A stretch of DNA of 64,000 bases, taken from positions 1 to 64,000 of the forward strand of contig CAWUIP010000005.1 of assembly GCA_963922415.1 (NCBI GenBank), written 5' to 3'. The notes below the pieces were generated by a model. That model worked only from the letters and a program-made list of their open reading frames with translations. It had not been told where the DNA came from and did no database searches. Positions 34,627 to 42,687 of the stretch are shown here, piece after piece. Both the position numbers and the translations under genes were made by a program. Source of the stretch: Aliishimia sp963922415. Its GTDB lineage: Bacteria; Pseudomonadota; Alphaproteobacteria; Rhodobacterales; Rhodobacteraceae. Each line of letters begins with the position of its first letter. Positions within the stretch are counted from its first letter, which is position 1.

Positions 34627-35567
34627 GGCATCGGGCTGCCAATGGCGGTTTGATCTCCACCCTTCAGGTTCAAAATCGCGCGGGCCTCTGCTGGCGTGGC
34701 AACCTCATTGCCTTGCAGGGCGAGGATGTCCCGCATCTTTTCGACCTGCTGCGCGTTTGACGTGGCCAATTCGCCGCGTGCGATGAACAGTGAGTCTTCG
34801 AGACCCACGCGCACATGCCCGCCCATCTGCGCCGCGACGGCTGCGAGTTTCATCTGTTGCGACCCAGCCGCAAGCACAGACCACTGATACCGGTCGCCAA
34901 AGAGCTTGTCGGCGGTTTTCTTTAGGTGAATCAGATTGTCGATATCGGCGCCGATCCCACCCAAGACGCCCATCACGAATTGGATGAAAATGGGCGCTTC
35001 GAAGTATCCCTGATCGACACAAAACTTCAGGTTATAAAGATGCCCCACGTCGTAGCACTCGTGCTCGAACTTGATGCGCGGGTCGATGCCCCGGATCAGG
35101 GTCGAGATCTCGCGCATGTCAGTGAACGTGTTGCGAAAGATATTGCCTTCGGTGGAGCGCAGGAACGGCTCTTCCCAATCTTCTTTCCAGGTCGGGTAGC
35201 GGTCGGCCAGCATGTGCAGCGCAAAGTTGATCGACCCCATGTTGAACGAGCACATCTCAGGTCTGTAGTGAGTTGCGGCGCGCAAGCGTTCCTCGACTGT
35301 CATGGTGGGCGTCCCGCCCGTGGTCAGATTCAAAACGGCATCAGTCTGCGCGTGAAGAGCCGGCAGATAGGCTTCAAAATCCGCAACACTGCCAGAGGGG
35401 GCCCCGGTGTCGGGCTTGCGCGCGTGCAGATGCAGAATGGCCGCCCCTGCTTGAGCAGCCGCAAGGGCCTGATCGCCGATGTCTTTGGGCGTCACTGGCA
35501 AAGCGCTCGACATGGTGGGCGTGTGAATGCCCCCTGTGATCGCACATGTGATGATGGTTTTTGTCAT
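34623..35567 (-). CDS. Beta-keto acid cleavage enzyme (BKACE, DUF849)
   Basis: A 314-residue TIM-barrel protein. ITCAITGGIHTPTMSSALPVTP at the N-terminus, AAILHLHARKPDTGAPSG (Zn-binding HLH) and the C-terminal GGHVRVGLEDSL motif place it in the BKACE family, which condenses a beta-keto acid with acetyl-CoA to give acetoacetate and a new acyl-CoA. Kce (3-keto-5-aminohexanoate cleavage) is the best known member, and others accept beta-ketoadipate, dehydrocarnitine and more. It is 10 bp behind pcaF in the same unit, which favours a dicarboxylic beta-keto acid substrate (inference). Confidence 0.85.
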   Translation of the reverse strand: MTKTIITCAITGGIHTPTMSSALPVTPKDIGDQALAAAQAGAAILHLHARKPDTGAPSGSVADFEAYLPALHAQTDAVLNLTTGGTPTMTVEERLRAATHYRPEMCSFNMGSINFALHMLADRYPTWKEDWEEPFLRSTEGNIFRNTFTDMREISTLIRGIDPRIKFEHECYDVGHLYNLKFCVDQGYFEAPIFIQFVMGVLGGIGADIDNLIHLKKTADKLFGDRYQWSVLAAGSQQMKLAAVAAQMGGHVRVGLEDSLFIARGELATSNAQQVEKMRDILALQGNEVATPAEARAILNLKGGDQTAIGSPMP

Positions 35568-35577
35568 GACGCGTCCC

Positions 35578-36780
35578 CTAACCTGCAGCCTCTAGCGCGA
35601 TGGCAATTCCCTGACCGACGCCGATACACATTGTGGCAAGCGCCATCTCGCCGGGTTTGAGATCCAACGCGGCAGAGCCAGTGATCCGCGCGCCCGACAT
35701 GCCCAAAGGGTGGCCCAGCGAGATCGCGCCGCCATTGGGGTTCACACGCGCGTCGTCGTCCGGCACGCCCAGATCCCGCAACGTGGCCAGACCTTGCGCC
35801 GCAAAGGCCTCGTTCAACTCGATGACGCTGAAATCGTCTATGCCCAAGCCCAAGCGCGCCATCAGCTTCTTGGACGCGGGCGCCGGACCAATCCCCATGA
35901 TGCGTGGTGCGACACCGGCTGTCGCGCCGCCCAGAACCCGCGCCAGGGGCGTCAGCCCATGGGCCTTGATCGCCGCCTCCGAGGCCAAGATCAGCGCCGC
36001 TGCCCCGTCATTGACGCCAGAGCTGTTGCCCGCCGTCACGGTGCCGTCAGCCCGGACGAAGGGTTTCAGCCGCGCAAGGTCCTCGGCGGTGGTCTGCGGC
36101 CTTGGGTGCTCGTCCTGCGCGACCACACGCGGATCGCCTTTGCGCTGCGGGATCGTCACGGGCGTAATCTCCCGCGCGAGGCGGCCGCTGGCCTGGGCCG
36201 CACCCGCACGCGCTTGGCTGCGGTGGGCGAAGGCGTCCTGATCTGCGCGGGCGATATCGAAGTCCTCCGCCACGTTTTCCGCCGTTTCCGGCATGGAGTC
36301 GACGCCATACTGCGCCTTCAGCACCGGATTGATGAAGCGCCAACCGATGGTAGTGTCAAAAACCTCCGCCGCGCGGCTGAAGGCGCTGGTCGCCTTGGGC
36401 ATCACGAAGGGTGCGCGGCTCATGCTTTCGACGCCGCCAGCAATCATCAGATCCGCCTCGCCCGCCTTGATCGCCCGCGCCGCCGTGATCACCGCGTCCA
36501 TGCCCGAGCCACACAGCCGGTTCATCGTCGTACCTGGTACCGTCTCGGGATAGCCCGCCAGCAGAAGCGACATGCGTGCAACGTTGCGATTGTCTTCGCC
36601 CGCTTGATTGGCGCAGCCAAAGATCACCTCTTCGACCGCTGCCAGATCCAATCCGGAATTACGCGCAGCCAGCGCCCGAAGCGGCACCGCCCCCAGATCA
36701 TCGGTCCGCACCTGCGCCAGCGCACCGCCATACCGACCGATTGGGGTCCGAATATAGTCGCAAACAAAGACATCGGTCAT
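35578..36780 (-). CDS. pcaF: 3-oxoadipyl-CoA thiolase
   Basis: A 400-residue thiolase. The nucleophile Cys lies in TMNRLCGSGMDAVITAARAI (about residue 90), and NEAFAAQG, GGAISLGHPLGMSGAR and MCIGVGQGIAIALE complete the catalytic set. The N-terminal DVFVCDYIRTPIGRYGGALAQVRTDDLGAVPL is characteristic of PcaF/PaaJ. It cleaves beta-ketoadipyl-CoA to succinyl-CoA and acetyl-CoA. Co-directional with the flavin monooxygenase (16 bp upstream) and BKACE (10 bp downstream). Confidence 0.9.
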   Translation of the reverse strand: MTDVFVCDYIRTPIGRYGGALAQVRTDDLGAVPLRALAARNSGLDLAAVEEVIFGCANQAGEDNRNVARMSLLLAGYPETVPGTTMNRLCGSGMDAVITAARAIKAGEADLMIAGGVESMSRAPFVMPKATSAFSRAAEVFDTTIGWRFINPVLKAQYGVDSMPETAENVAEDFDIARADQDAFAHRSQARAGAAQASGRLAREITPVTIPQRKGDPRVVAQDEHPRPQTTAEDLARLKPFVRADGTVTAGNSSGVNDGAAALILASEAAIKAHGLTPLARVLGGATAGVAPRIMGIGPAPASKKLMARLGLGIDDFSVIELNEAFAAQGLATLRDLGVPDDDARVNPNGGAISLGHPLGMSGARITGSAALDLKPGEMALATMCIGVGQGIAIALEAAG

Positions 36781-36796
36781 GGGTCGGGTCCTTCTG

Positions 36797-38074
36797 TCAG
36801 GCGACCTGCGCGCCGGGCGGGATCGTCGGCGGCGCTGCGTTTAACTGATCTTTGGCAAAGCCCGCGGCGGTCTTGTACTGGGCCATGAACTCCGCCCGCT
36901 CGTGGGCCGGGATCACTTCGTTGATGTCGTCAAAAACGCCACCGCAACGATCATCGATAAGGCTCAAAAGCCCAAAAGGGCCGGACCCGCGATTGCGCAG
37001 CACCAGCGCAGAAATCGGCCCGCACAGTGCCGCGTCGTAGGCGCGCAGCGCGTCCGGCGTCACACCATGCGCCACGAACATGGCGCCGATGGTGCGGGCG
37101 TCCACAATCGCCTGGCTCGCACCGTTTGACCCTGTGGGATACATCGCGTGGGCGGCATCGCCCATCAGCGCCACACGGCCGTCGACCCAGGTCGCGACGG
37201 GATCGCGGTCAATCATCGGGTTCACATAGGCGCAATCGGCCGCGCGCAGCATGGCCGGAACATCCAGCCAGTCATAGCGAAACGCCTCAAAGTGATGGAT
37301 GAAATCCTCAACCTGCGCGGGCCGGAACCACCCCTCTTGCGCCCAGTCACCGGCATCATCCAACGTGATCTCGGCGATCCAATTGACCAAGGCCGTGCCG
37401 TCATCATCGGCCTGCGATATCGGATAGATGACCATACGTTGGCGATGCGTGCCCAGACCAACGAAGGACGACGCCGTGCGCAGAGGCCTCGCCCGAACCG
37501 TGCCACGCCACATCAGAACACCGCCCCAATGGATCGGCGATTGACCGGGATGCATCTGCGCGCGTAACGCGGAATGAATGCCATCTGCGCCTATCAGAAG
37601 AGTGCCGGAGACCGTCTCGGTCGTGCCATCGGCGAAAGCGACCTCTGCCGCAACGCTTTGCGCGCCCTGGCGGTATCCAGTGATCTTGGCCCCAAGCTTG
37701 ATCCCATCCGCGCCGCACCGTGCAATCAGCGCCTCATAGAGCGCCACGTGAAACGCGCCGCGATGCGCCGCGTATTGCGGCCAGTGATAGCCTGCCGCCC
37801 GACCACGCGGCTCTGCGTAAATCTCTTGTCCGTTAAGCCCAACCAGTGCCCATTCCTGCGCTTCTATACCGACACGGTCCATAACTTCTGGACCCAGCCC
37901 CAGATCAAAAAGCTCACGGATGGCATTGGGCTGCAAGTTGATCCCGACGCCGAGCGGCTTCACCTCGCGCGCGGCTTCGAACACTGTGGCGCGCACGCCA
38001 ATCTGGTGCAGCGTCAGCGCCAGGGTCAGCCCGGCGATGCCGCCGCCCGCGATCAAGACATGTGGCTCTGCCAT
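36797..38074 (-). CDS. FAD-dependent aromatic monooxygenase (PhzS/salicylate-hydroxylase-like)
   Basis: A 425-residue group A flavoprotein monooxygenase. GxGxxG in VLIAGGGIAGLTLALTL (5-21), the DG motif in LLIGADGIHSALR, and the GD motif in RVALMGDAAHAMYPTGSNGASQAI are intact. A serine-rich FAD loop and GAQVA C-terminus give it resemblance to PhzS-like oxidoreductases. GGGAGG is correctly spaced for the ATG at 38074. Leading gene of a flavin monooxygenase-pcaF-BKACE cluster; tpiA lies 46 bp upstream on the same strand. Aromatic substrate unknown. Confidence 0.82.
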   Translation of the reverse strand: MAEPHVLIAGGGIAGLTLALTLHQIGVRATVFEAAREVKPLGVGINLQPNAIRELFDLGLGPEVMDRVGIEAQEWALVGLNGQEIYAEPRGRAAGYHWPQYAAHRGAFHVALYEALIARCGADGIKLGAKITGYRQGAQSVAAEVAFADGTTETVSGTLLIGADGIHSALRAQMHPGQSPIHWGGVLMWRGTVRARPLRTASSFVGLGTHRQRMVIYPISQADDDGTALVNWIAEITLDDAGDWAQEGWFRPAQVEDFIHHFEAFRYDWLDVPAMLRAADCAYVNPMIDRDPVATWVDGRVALMGDAAHAMYPTGSNGASQAIVDARTIGAMFVAHGVTPDALRAYDAALCGPISALVLRNRGSGPFGLLSLIDDRCGGVFDDINEVIPAHERAEFMAQYKTAAGFAKDQLNAAPPTIPPGAQVA

Positions 38075-38120
38075 CGCGCGCCTCCCTGACACCGCATGGG
38101 ACCTTACTGTGTCCGCAAGG

Positions 38121-38867
38121 CTATGATGCAGTCAATGCCTCGACGATCGGAGCAAAATCCGCGGCTTTCAAACTGGCACCGCCGACAAGTGCGCCATCCA
38201 CGTTCTCCGCTTGAAAAATTGAAGCGGCGTTGCCCGCCTTGACCGAACCACCGTAAAGCAAGCGGAACGCCGCGCCAGCCGCGCCGAACCGGTCGTTCAG
38301 CTTGCCACGCAAAAAATCATGGACCTCGACGATATCCTCGAAACTGGCCACTTTGCCAGTTCCAATGGCCCAAATCGGTTCGTAGGCGATCACCGTATTG
38401 TCCGGCGTAGCGGTATCGGGAAGCGATCCAGCCAACTGCGTCGCCAGCACGTCCAATGTGCTGCCTGCCGCGCGTTCGGCTTCGCTTTCGCCGATACAGA
38501 CAATGGCCGTGAGACCCGCCGCGACCGCCGCGAGAACTTTGGCGCAGACTGCGGCGTCCGTTTCGTGGTGCTCCGCCCGGCGCTCCGAATGGCCAACGAT
38601 AACATAACGCGCACCAGTCTCTGCGATCATATCGGCGGCAATGTCGCCTGTATGCGCCCCAGAGGCCATAGCATGGCAGTCTTGCGCGCCGATAGAGATG
38701 GCTGGCGCCGCGGCCTCAACCGCGCGAAGGAGCAAAGGCGAAGGTGGGCAGATCACAACATCTGTTCCGGGATCTGGCGTGATTGAGGTGGCCAAACTGT
38801 CCAACTCGGACAGGCTGGCGGCCAGTCCGTTCATTTTCCAGTTTCCTGCCGCTAGCTTTTTTCGCAC
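38121..38867 (-). CDS. tpiA: Triosephosphate isomerase
   Basis: A 248-residue TIM barrel. AAGNWKMNG near the N-terminus, YVIVGHSERR (catalytic His), AYEPIWAIGTGKVAS (catalytic Glu) and LLYGGSVKAGNAA are diagnostic. It interconverts dihydroxyacetone phosphate and glyceraldehyde-3-phosphate. The start codon at 38867 is GTG, preceded by GGGAGGG at a suitable distance. Whether it shares a transcript with the downstream monooxygenase cluster is not clear. Confidence 0.97.
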   Translation of the reverse strand: MRKKLAAGNWKMNGLAASLSELDSLATSITPDPGTDVVICPPSPLLLRAVEAAAPAISIGAQDCHAMASGAHTGDIAADMIAETGARYVIVGHSERRAEHHETDAAVCAKVLAAVAAGLTAIVCIGESEAERAAGSTLDVLATQLAGSLPDTATPDNTVIAYEPIWAIGTGKVASFEDIVEVHDFLRGKLNDRFGAAGAAFRLLYGGSVKAGNAASIFQAENVDGALVGGASLKAADFAPIVEALTAS

Positions 38868-39366
38868 GGACCAAACCCTCCCTCAGCCAAGTAGCGATGT
38901 GCTAACATCCGGCGAAAGCCCGGGCAATGCTCGGTGCAGCGGCAATCTGAGAGGTGATCCCCGGCAGGCACGGTATGGGGACGAGGCCTGCCGGGGTCTT
39001 TTGAAGGGCGCGGCGTAGGTGAGGGGAGCGCGCCGGGCCCTTACGGTCGGTTATGGGATGGGACGGCGTGCGGGGTGGCGGCCGTCCTCTGGGCGCGCCG
39101 ACCGCGTTCGCCCAAGAGATAAACACTTAAATTCAATAGCACTTTACCAAACAGCTCTGTGGAACGTTGTCGGACGTACACATCCTCTAAACTGAGGACT
39201 GTCCGAATTTTTGAGCAGCTAGGGTCCGCGTTTAAATCGGAATGTTTATGCGTTTATGGATAGACCGAGTCGCCGCGCTTCGCCTGTGACACAGATCACG
39301 GGATGTTAATTCTTGTTAACTCATGCCGTTTTTTGGGGAGTGGTCACATCTTACACCGTTTCGGGT
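38868..39366. other. 499-bp gene-poor region with several strong hairpins
   Basis: No convincing protein frame. Elements seen: CCCCGGCAGG (38959-38968) pairs with CCTGCCGGGG (38987-38996) and is followed by TCTTTT on the plus strand; CGGTCGG (39044-39050) pairs with CCGACCG (39098-39104), enclosing GGACGGC/GCCGTCC (39061-39067 and 39081-39087) with a symmetric 10/10-nt internal loop; and CGGAC...GTCCG (39171-39205, with inner CCTC/GAGG) followed by AATTTTT. The right half (39120-39300) is AT-rich. It could encode one or more small structured RNAs; I cannot match it to 6S, tmRNA, SRP or RNase P RNA. Confidence 0.35.
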
Positions 39367-39693
39367 TTATAGAGCGGCGAGCACCGATCGCGCCCAATCG
39401 CAAGCGGTCTCAGGATCTTCGAGAACATCTTCTGGAACGCGCCAATACGGCATGGCCGTAGGCTTCTCTGCGCCATCGCGTTGATACGTCCAACGCGCCC
39501 AGCCCGCAGCCTCGAACCGGTCCGGCATCGCGCCCGCCCCTTTTAGATGCAGCGCTCCGTCACTCATCAAGATCGCGAAAATAGTGCCATCACTGTAAAA
39601 CCCGACGCCACCAAACATCTTGCGCGTGGTCACAGGCCCAAGATCTGCCAAAAGCTCCAATGCAAAGGCGATCTGATCGTCAGAGACGGCCAC
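39367..39693 (-). CDS. TfoX/Sxy N-terminal domain protein
   Basis: A 108-residue protein. The TfoX_N core is TTRKMFGGVGFYSDGTIFAILMSDGALHLKGAG, ending PYWRVPEDVLEDPETACDWARSVLAAL. It begins at a GTG (39693) that overlaps the stop of the HesB/IscA gene by one base (TAGTG). Stand-alone TfoX_N proteins are common in alphaproteobacteria and are not shown to control competence. Role unknown. Confidence 0.82.
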   Translation of the reverse strand: MAVSDDQIAFALELLADLGPVTTRKMFGGVGFYSDGTIFAILMSDGALHLKGAGAMPDRFEAAGWARWTYQRDGAEKPTAMPYWRVPEDVLEDPETACDWARSVLAAL

Positions 39694-40073
39694 TAAGCTT
39701 TGCCGTGCTCGGCCTGCAACTCTTCTACGCTTTTGAAGTTGATGGATTCCCCGCATCCGCAGGCATCCGCCACATTGGGGTTCCGGAACTTGAAGCTCGA
39801 TTCCAAAAGCGATGTCTCGTAGTCGATTTCCGTGCCAAACAGGAACATCTGCGCCATCGGCGCGATCAAGACGCGCGCGCCATCTTGTTCGACCACTTCG
39901 TCATGGTCGCCCACCTCGTCCACATAGTCGAGCGTGTACTCCATACCTGCGCACCCGCCCTTTTTCACGCCGATCCGCAGTGCCTGGTGACCGCCAGTCT
40001 CCATCAACTTGGCGATTTGGGCTGCGGCCTTATCGGTCAGAGAAACGGCTTGCTTTCCGGGAATAGCGAACAT
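39693..40073 (-). CDS. HesB/IscA-family iron-sulfur cluster assembly protein (SufA-like)
   Basis: A 126-residue A-type carrier. The three cluster cysteines are present: KKGGCAGMEY (Cys41) and DACGCGESINF (Cys105, Cys107). It carries Fe-S clusters to client proteins in the cytosol. Translationally coupled to the following TfoX_N gene. SufT is encoded 335 bp upstream on the same strand, with a strong hairpin between them. The rest of a suf operon is not in the window. Confidence 0.92.
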   Translation of the reverse strand: MFAIPGKQAVSLTDKAAAQIAKLMETGGHQALRIGVKKGGCAGMEYTLDYVDEVGDHDEVVEQDGARVLIAPMAQMFLFGTEIDYETSLLESSFKFRNPNVADACGCGESINFKSVEELQAEHGKA

Positions 40074-40408
40074 GTGTGACTACCTTCATCCAACAGAGGT
40101 AAAATAGGCGCGATTGCTGCCCCACTCAAGGGTCCACGTAAATGAGGCCGTCCCGGGGACAGGGACGGCCTCTTGACCGGCTTTGAAGGCATCCCAGGGG
40201 TGGGCAGGCGCGAAGGTCAAAGCTCGGAAAACTGAAGTACTACAAACGCCGCGTTCCCGACGGGATCGTACTCAGCACAAAAAGGGATAAACGCGTGACC
40301 AAGGCCACGAATCCTCGCTACTGACGGCGCCAATAAACGTTAATCTAAGTGACAGGAGAGCGACGGCAAAGTAACAGATTGGTTGCTTTTCTGTGACGCG
40401 CCCGTGAT
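40074..40408. other. 335-bp spacer with one strong hairpin
   Basis: Between SufT and the A-type carrier gene. GAGGCCGTCCC (40144-40154) and GGGACGGCCTC (40162-40172) form a perfect 11-bp stem with a 7-nt loop but no U-tract on either side. The remaining sequence, 40190-40408, has no frame with a start and ribosome site. It probably contains the promoter of the A-type carrier gene and the end of the sufT transcript. Confidence 0.45.
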
Positions 40409-40771
40409 CTACATGAAACCCAATTCAAGCCGGGCTTCATCCGACATCATGTCCATGCCCCAAGGCGGCTCCCAGACCAGTTCCACCGAGACTTGCTTCA
40501 CCCCGGGCAAAGGCTCCACCGCGTCGGCGACCCATCCGGGCATTTCGCCCGCAACCGGACAGCCCGGCGCCGTGAGCGACATAATGATACTTACTTCATT
40601 TTGGTCATTAATATCAATGGTGTATATCAGGCCAAGCTCGAAAATGTTCACAGGTATTTCTGGGTCGTACACACTTCGGCACGCGTCTGCCACGGCATCG
40701 TATAACGGGTGATCCGTACTAGAGGGTGCAATCAACGCAGTGCCTTCGATCTGTTCGCCGGTTGTGTCCAT
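40409..40771 (-). CDS. sufT: SUF-system Fe-S maturation protein SufT (MIP18/DUF59)
   Basis: A 120-residue DUF59/MIP18 protein. DACRSVYDPEIPVNIFELGLIYTIDI (residues 29-54) and the Cys-containing SLTAPGCPVAGEMPGWV are the family hallmarks; VELVWEPPWGMDMMSDEARLELG ends the domain. It helps Fe-S cluster maturation under high demand. Start ATG at 40771. Probably the tail of a suf operon displaced here, or a single gene. Confidence 0.92.
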   Translation of the reverse strand: MDTTGEQIEGTALIAPSSTDHPLYDAVADACRSVYDPEIPVNIFELGLIYTIDINDQNEVSIIMSLTAPGCPVAGEMPGWVADAVEPLPGVKQVSVELVWEPPWGMDMMSDEARLELGFM

Positions 40772-40928
40772 GGTGACCTCTGACCTAATTCCCGACGTTT
40801 CATATAGGAATTTCGAGCCTGGGCGTCCATAGGGCGAGGCAAAGTAGAAGGATCCTGATGAAATAGAGGCGCATATTGCAAGGCAATGCGTTATCGCGCG
40901 TTAACTATTTCACGTCTCGTCGCGACGG

Positions 40929-41528
40929 CTAGAGATCCAGAAAAACTGTCTCCCGATCGCCTTGTAGATGAATGTCGAATTGATAGGTACCCGGTCCGGT
41001 GTTTTTGGCCAAAAGCGTCTCCACGCGGTGCCGGTGTTCGATCCGTGCCAACACAGGGTCTGCGCTGTTGTCCTCGTCGTCAAAGTAGATGCGGGTGTGC
41101 AGACCGATGTTAATCCCGCGCGCCACAACCCAAATCGATAGATGCGGCGCCATTGTGCTGCCGGATCGATCCACGACTGAGCCCGGTTTGATGGTTCGAA
41201 GCGTGTATGCGCCGCTGTCTTTATCCGCCGCGAACCGACAGAAACCACTCACATTGGGGTCGGCTCCGGACTGGCCCGGGTAAACCCCTGAGGCGTCGGC
41301 TTGCCAACTTTCCATCATTGCGTCCCGCACCGCCCAACCTGTTCCGTCGAACACGGATCCTGTGATCGTGATCACCTCGCCGAGCGCGCCATCCGAAATG
41401 GCCGACAGTCCGAGGTCTTGTGGATATACGCCACTGACACCTGCAAATGTCGGAATGCACCCGATATGCACGTAAGGCCCAGCGGTCTGGCTGGGTGTTT
41501 CCGTCAACACATCAAGATGTTGTACCAT
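40929..41528 (-). CDS. pcaG: Protocatechuate 3,4-dioxygenase alpha subunit
   Basis: A 199-residue intradiol dioxygenase subunit without the iron ligands, as expected for the alpha chain. TPSQTAGPYVHIGCIP, the core VFDGTGWAVRDAMMESWQADASGVYPG and MAPHLSIWVVARGINIGLHTRIYFDDE are typical. It pairs with PcaH to open protocatechuate to beta-carboxymuconate. It starts 3 bp after pcaH and ends the pobA-pcaC-pcaH-pcaG unit. Confidence 0.95.
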   Translation of the reverse strand: MVQHLDVLTETPSQTAGPYVHIGCIPTFAGVSGVYPQDLGLSAISDGALGEVITITGSVFDGTGWAVRDAMMESWQADASGVYPGQSGADPNVSGFCRFAADKDSGAYTLRTIKPGSVVDRSGSTMAPHLSIWVVARGINIGLHTRIYFDDEDNSADPVLARIEHRHRVETLLAKNTGPGTYQFDIHLQGDRETVFLDL

Positions 41529-41531
41529 GCT

Positions 41532-42260
41532 TCACAGCCCCTCTGGTTTGTTTTCAAACACTGTCTGCCGCCGCCCTCGCAACACGATGTCAAATCTGTA
41601 TGCCAGATAGTCCATCCCGCGCGAATTCTGCATGTCGAGCGCGGCAACCAATCTGTCCAACTGCCCCCTGTCCTGGATCGTCGCTGCGATTGGGCACAGA
41701 TCAATCAAAGGGTCGCCTTCGAAATAGGCTTGCGTGATCAACCGTTGCCCAAACGCATGTCCAAATATGGAAAAATGTATGTGCATGGGACGCCAGTCAT
41801 TTGCGCGATTGGGCCAGGGATACGCGCCGGGCCGAATAGTCATGAATTCGTAGTAGCCGTCAGTATCTGTCATGGTCCGGCCACACCCCCCAAAGTTCGG
41901 GTCCAAAGGGGCAAAATATGTGTCTTTCACATGGCGGTAACGCCCACCCGCGTTCGCCTGCCAAATCTCTACCAGCGCATCGGGCACCGCGCGGCCCGTT
42001 TCATCCATCACCCGGCCATGCATTCGGACCCGCTCGCCCACCGCAGGCGCGGTCCCTTGGCTGAAGTTGAGGATAAGATTGTTGTCGAGCGGTCTAATGA
42101 GTCCGTGGCCAAACCGGGGACCTGTCTCTTCGCTCGTAGTTGATTCCATTGATAAAAGTGGAAGAGTGGGAGATCGGCTCACGGACGTTTTGTAGTCCGC
42201 CCAGTAGGGGCGCGGATGTTTCTCTCGTCGACGCGGCATCAATGGTGCACTATCCGTCAT
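41532..42260 (-). CDS. pcaH: Protocatechuate 3,4-dioxygenase beta subunit
   Basis: A 242-residue catalytic subunit. Non-heme Fe(III) ligands are visible: Tyr in RYRHVKD, Tyr in GAYPWPN and the His pair in WRPMHIHFS. The N-terminal PRPYWADYKTSVSRSPTLPLL is the PcaH N-domain. The ATG at 42260 overlaps the end of pcaC by 11 bp; pcaG follows after 3 bp. Confidence 0.96.
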   Translation of the reverse strand: MTDSAPLMPRRREKHPRPYWADYKTSVSRSPTLPLLSMESTTSEETGPRFGHGLIRPLDNNLILNFSQGTAPAVGERVRMHGRVMDETGRAVPDALVEIWQANAGGRYRHVKDTYFAPLDPNFGGCGRTMTDTDGYYEFMTIRPGAYPWPNRANDWRPMHIHFSIFGHAFGQRLITQAYFEGDPLIDLCPIAATIQDRGQLDRLVAALDMQNSRGMDYLAYRFDIVLRGRRQTVFENKPEGL

Positions 42261-42636
42261 GGCGCTGTTCCATCTCGGCATAGGTTGCTTTTGCCAGCTT
42301 TATGGCGTGATTGGCCCGTGGGACGCCTGCATAGATGGCCACATGTTGGAAAGCTTCAATAACATCGCTTTGGCTTGCGCCCGTGCGCGCCGTTGCCCGA
42401 ATATGCATCGGGATCTCCTCAAAGTTTCCAGTCGCGGCCAAAAGGGCAAGGGTCAGCATCGATCGCTCGCGCGCGCTTATCGCATCGGATGCCCAAACCG
42501 TCCCCCAGGCGCTTTCGGTAATCAGTGACTGGAACGGTGTGTCAAACTCTGTTTTGGCAGCTTCCGCGCGCTCAACATGCGCGTCGCCCAGAACAGCACG
42601 CCGCACGCGCATACCTTCTTCAAGTTTGTCAGACAC
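42250..42636 (-). CDS. pcaC: 4-carboxymuconolactone decarboxylase
   Basis: A 128-residue CMD-family protein (EGMRVRRAVLGDAHVERAEA; FQSLITESAWGTVWA; ARERSMLTLALLAATGNFEEIPMHI; YAGVPRANHAIKLA). It decarboxylates gamma-carboxymuconolactone to beta-ketoadipate enol-lactone. It is a stand-alone PcaC, not fused to PcaD. The start codon is GTG at 42636 with GGGAGG upstream. Confidence 0.95.
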   Translation of the reverse strand: MSDKLEEGMRVRRAVLGDAHVERAEAAKTEFDTPFQSLITESAWGTVWASDAISARERSMLTLALLAATGNFEEIPMHIRATARTGASQSDVIEAFQHVAIYAGVPRANHAIKLAKATYAEMEQRHDG

Positions 42637-42687
42637 TGCGCTGCGCCTCCCCTATGAAATACGCGCCCTCACCCTGACATGCGGCGC

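Noticed and set aside
35710..36888. 392-residue open frame antisense to pcaF
   Set aside because: Arg/Gln-rich shadow frame; pcaF is unambiguous.
38902..39126. 74-residue minus-strand frame in the tpiA-tfoX spacer
   Set aside because: Pro/Arg-rich, GTG start without a ribosome site, and it covers strong hairpins; more likely non-coding.
40187..40315. Basic open stretch ending in TNPRY in the sufT spacer
   Set aside because: No start codon in frame and no ribosome site.
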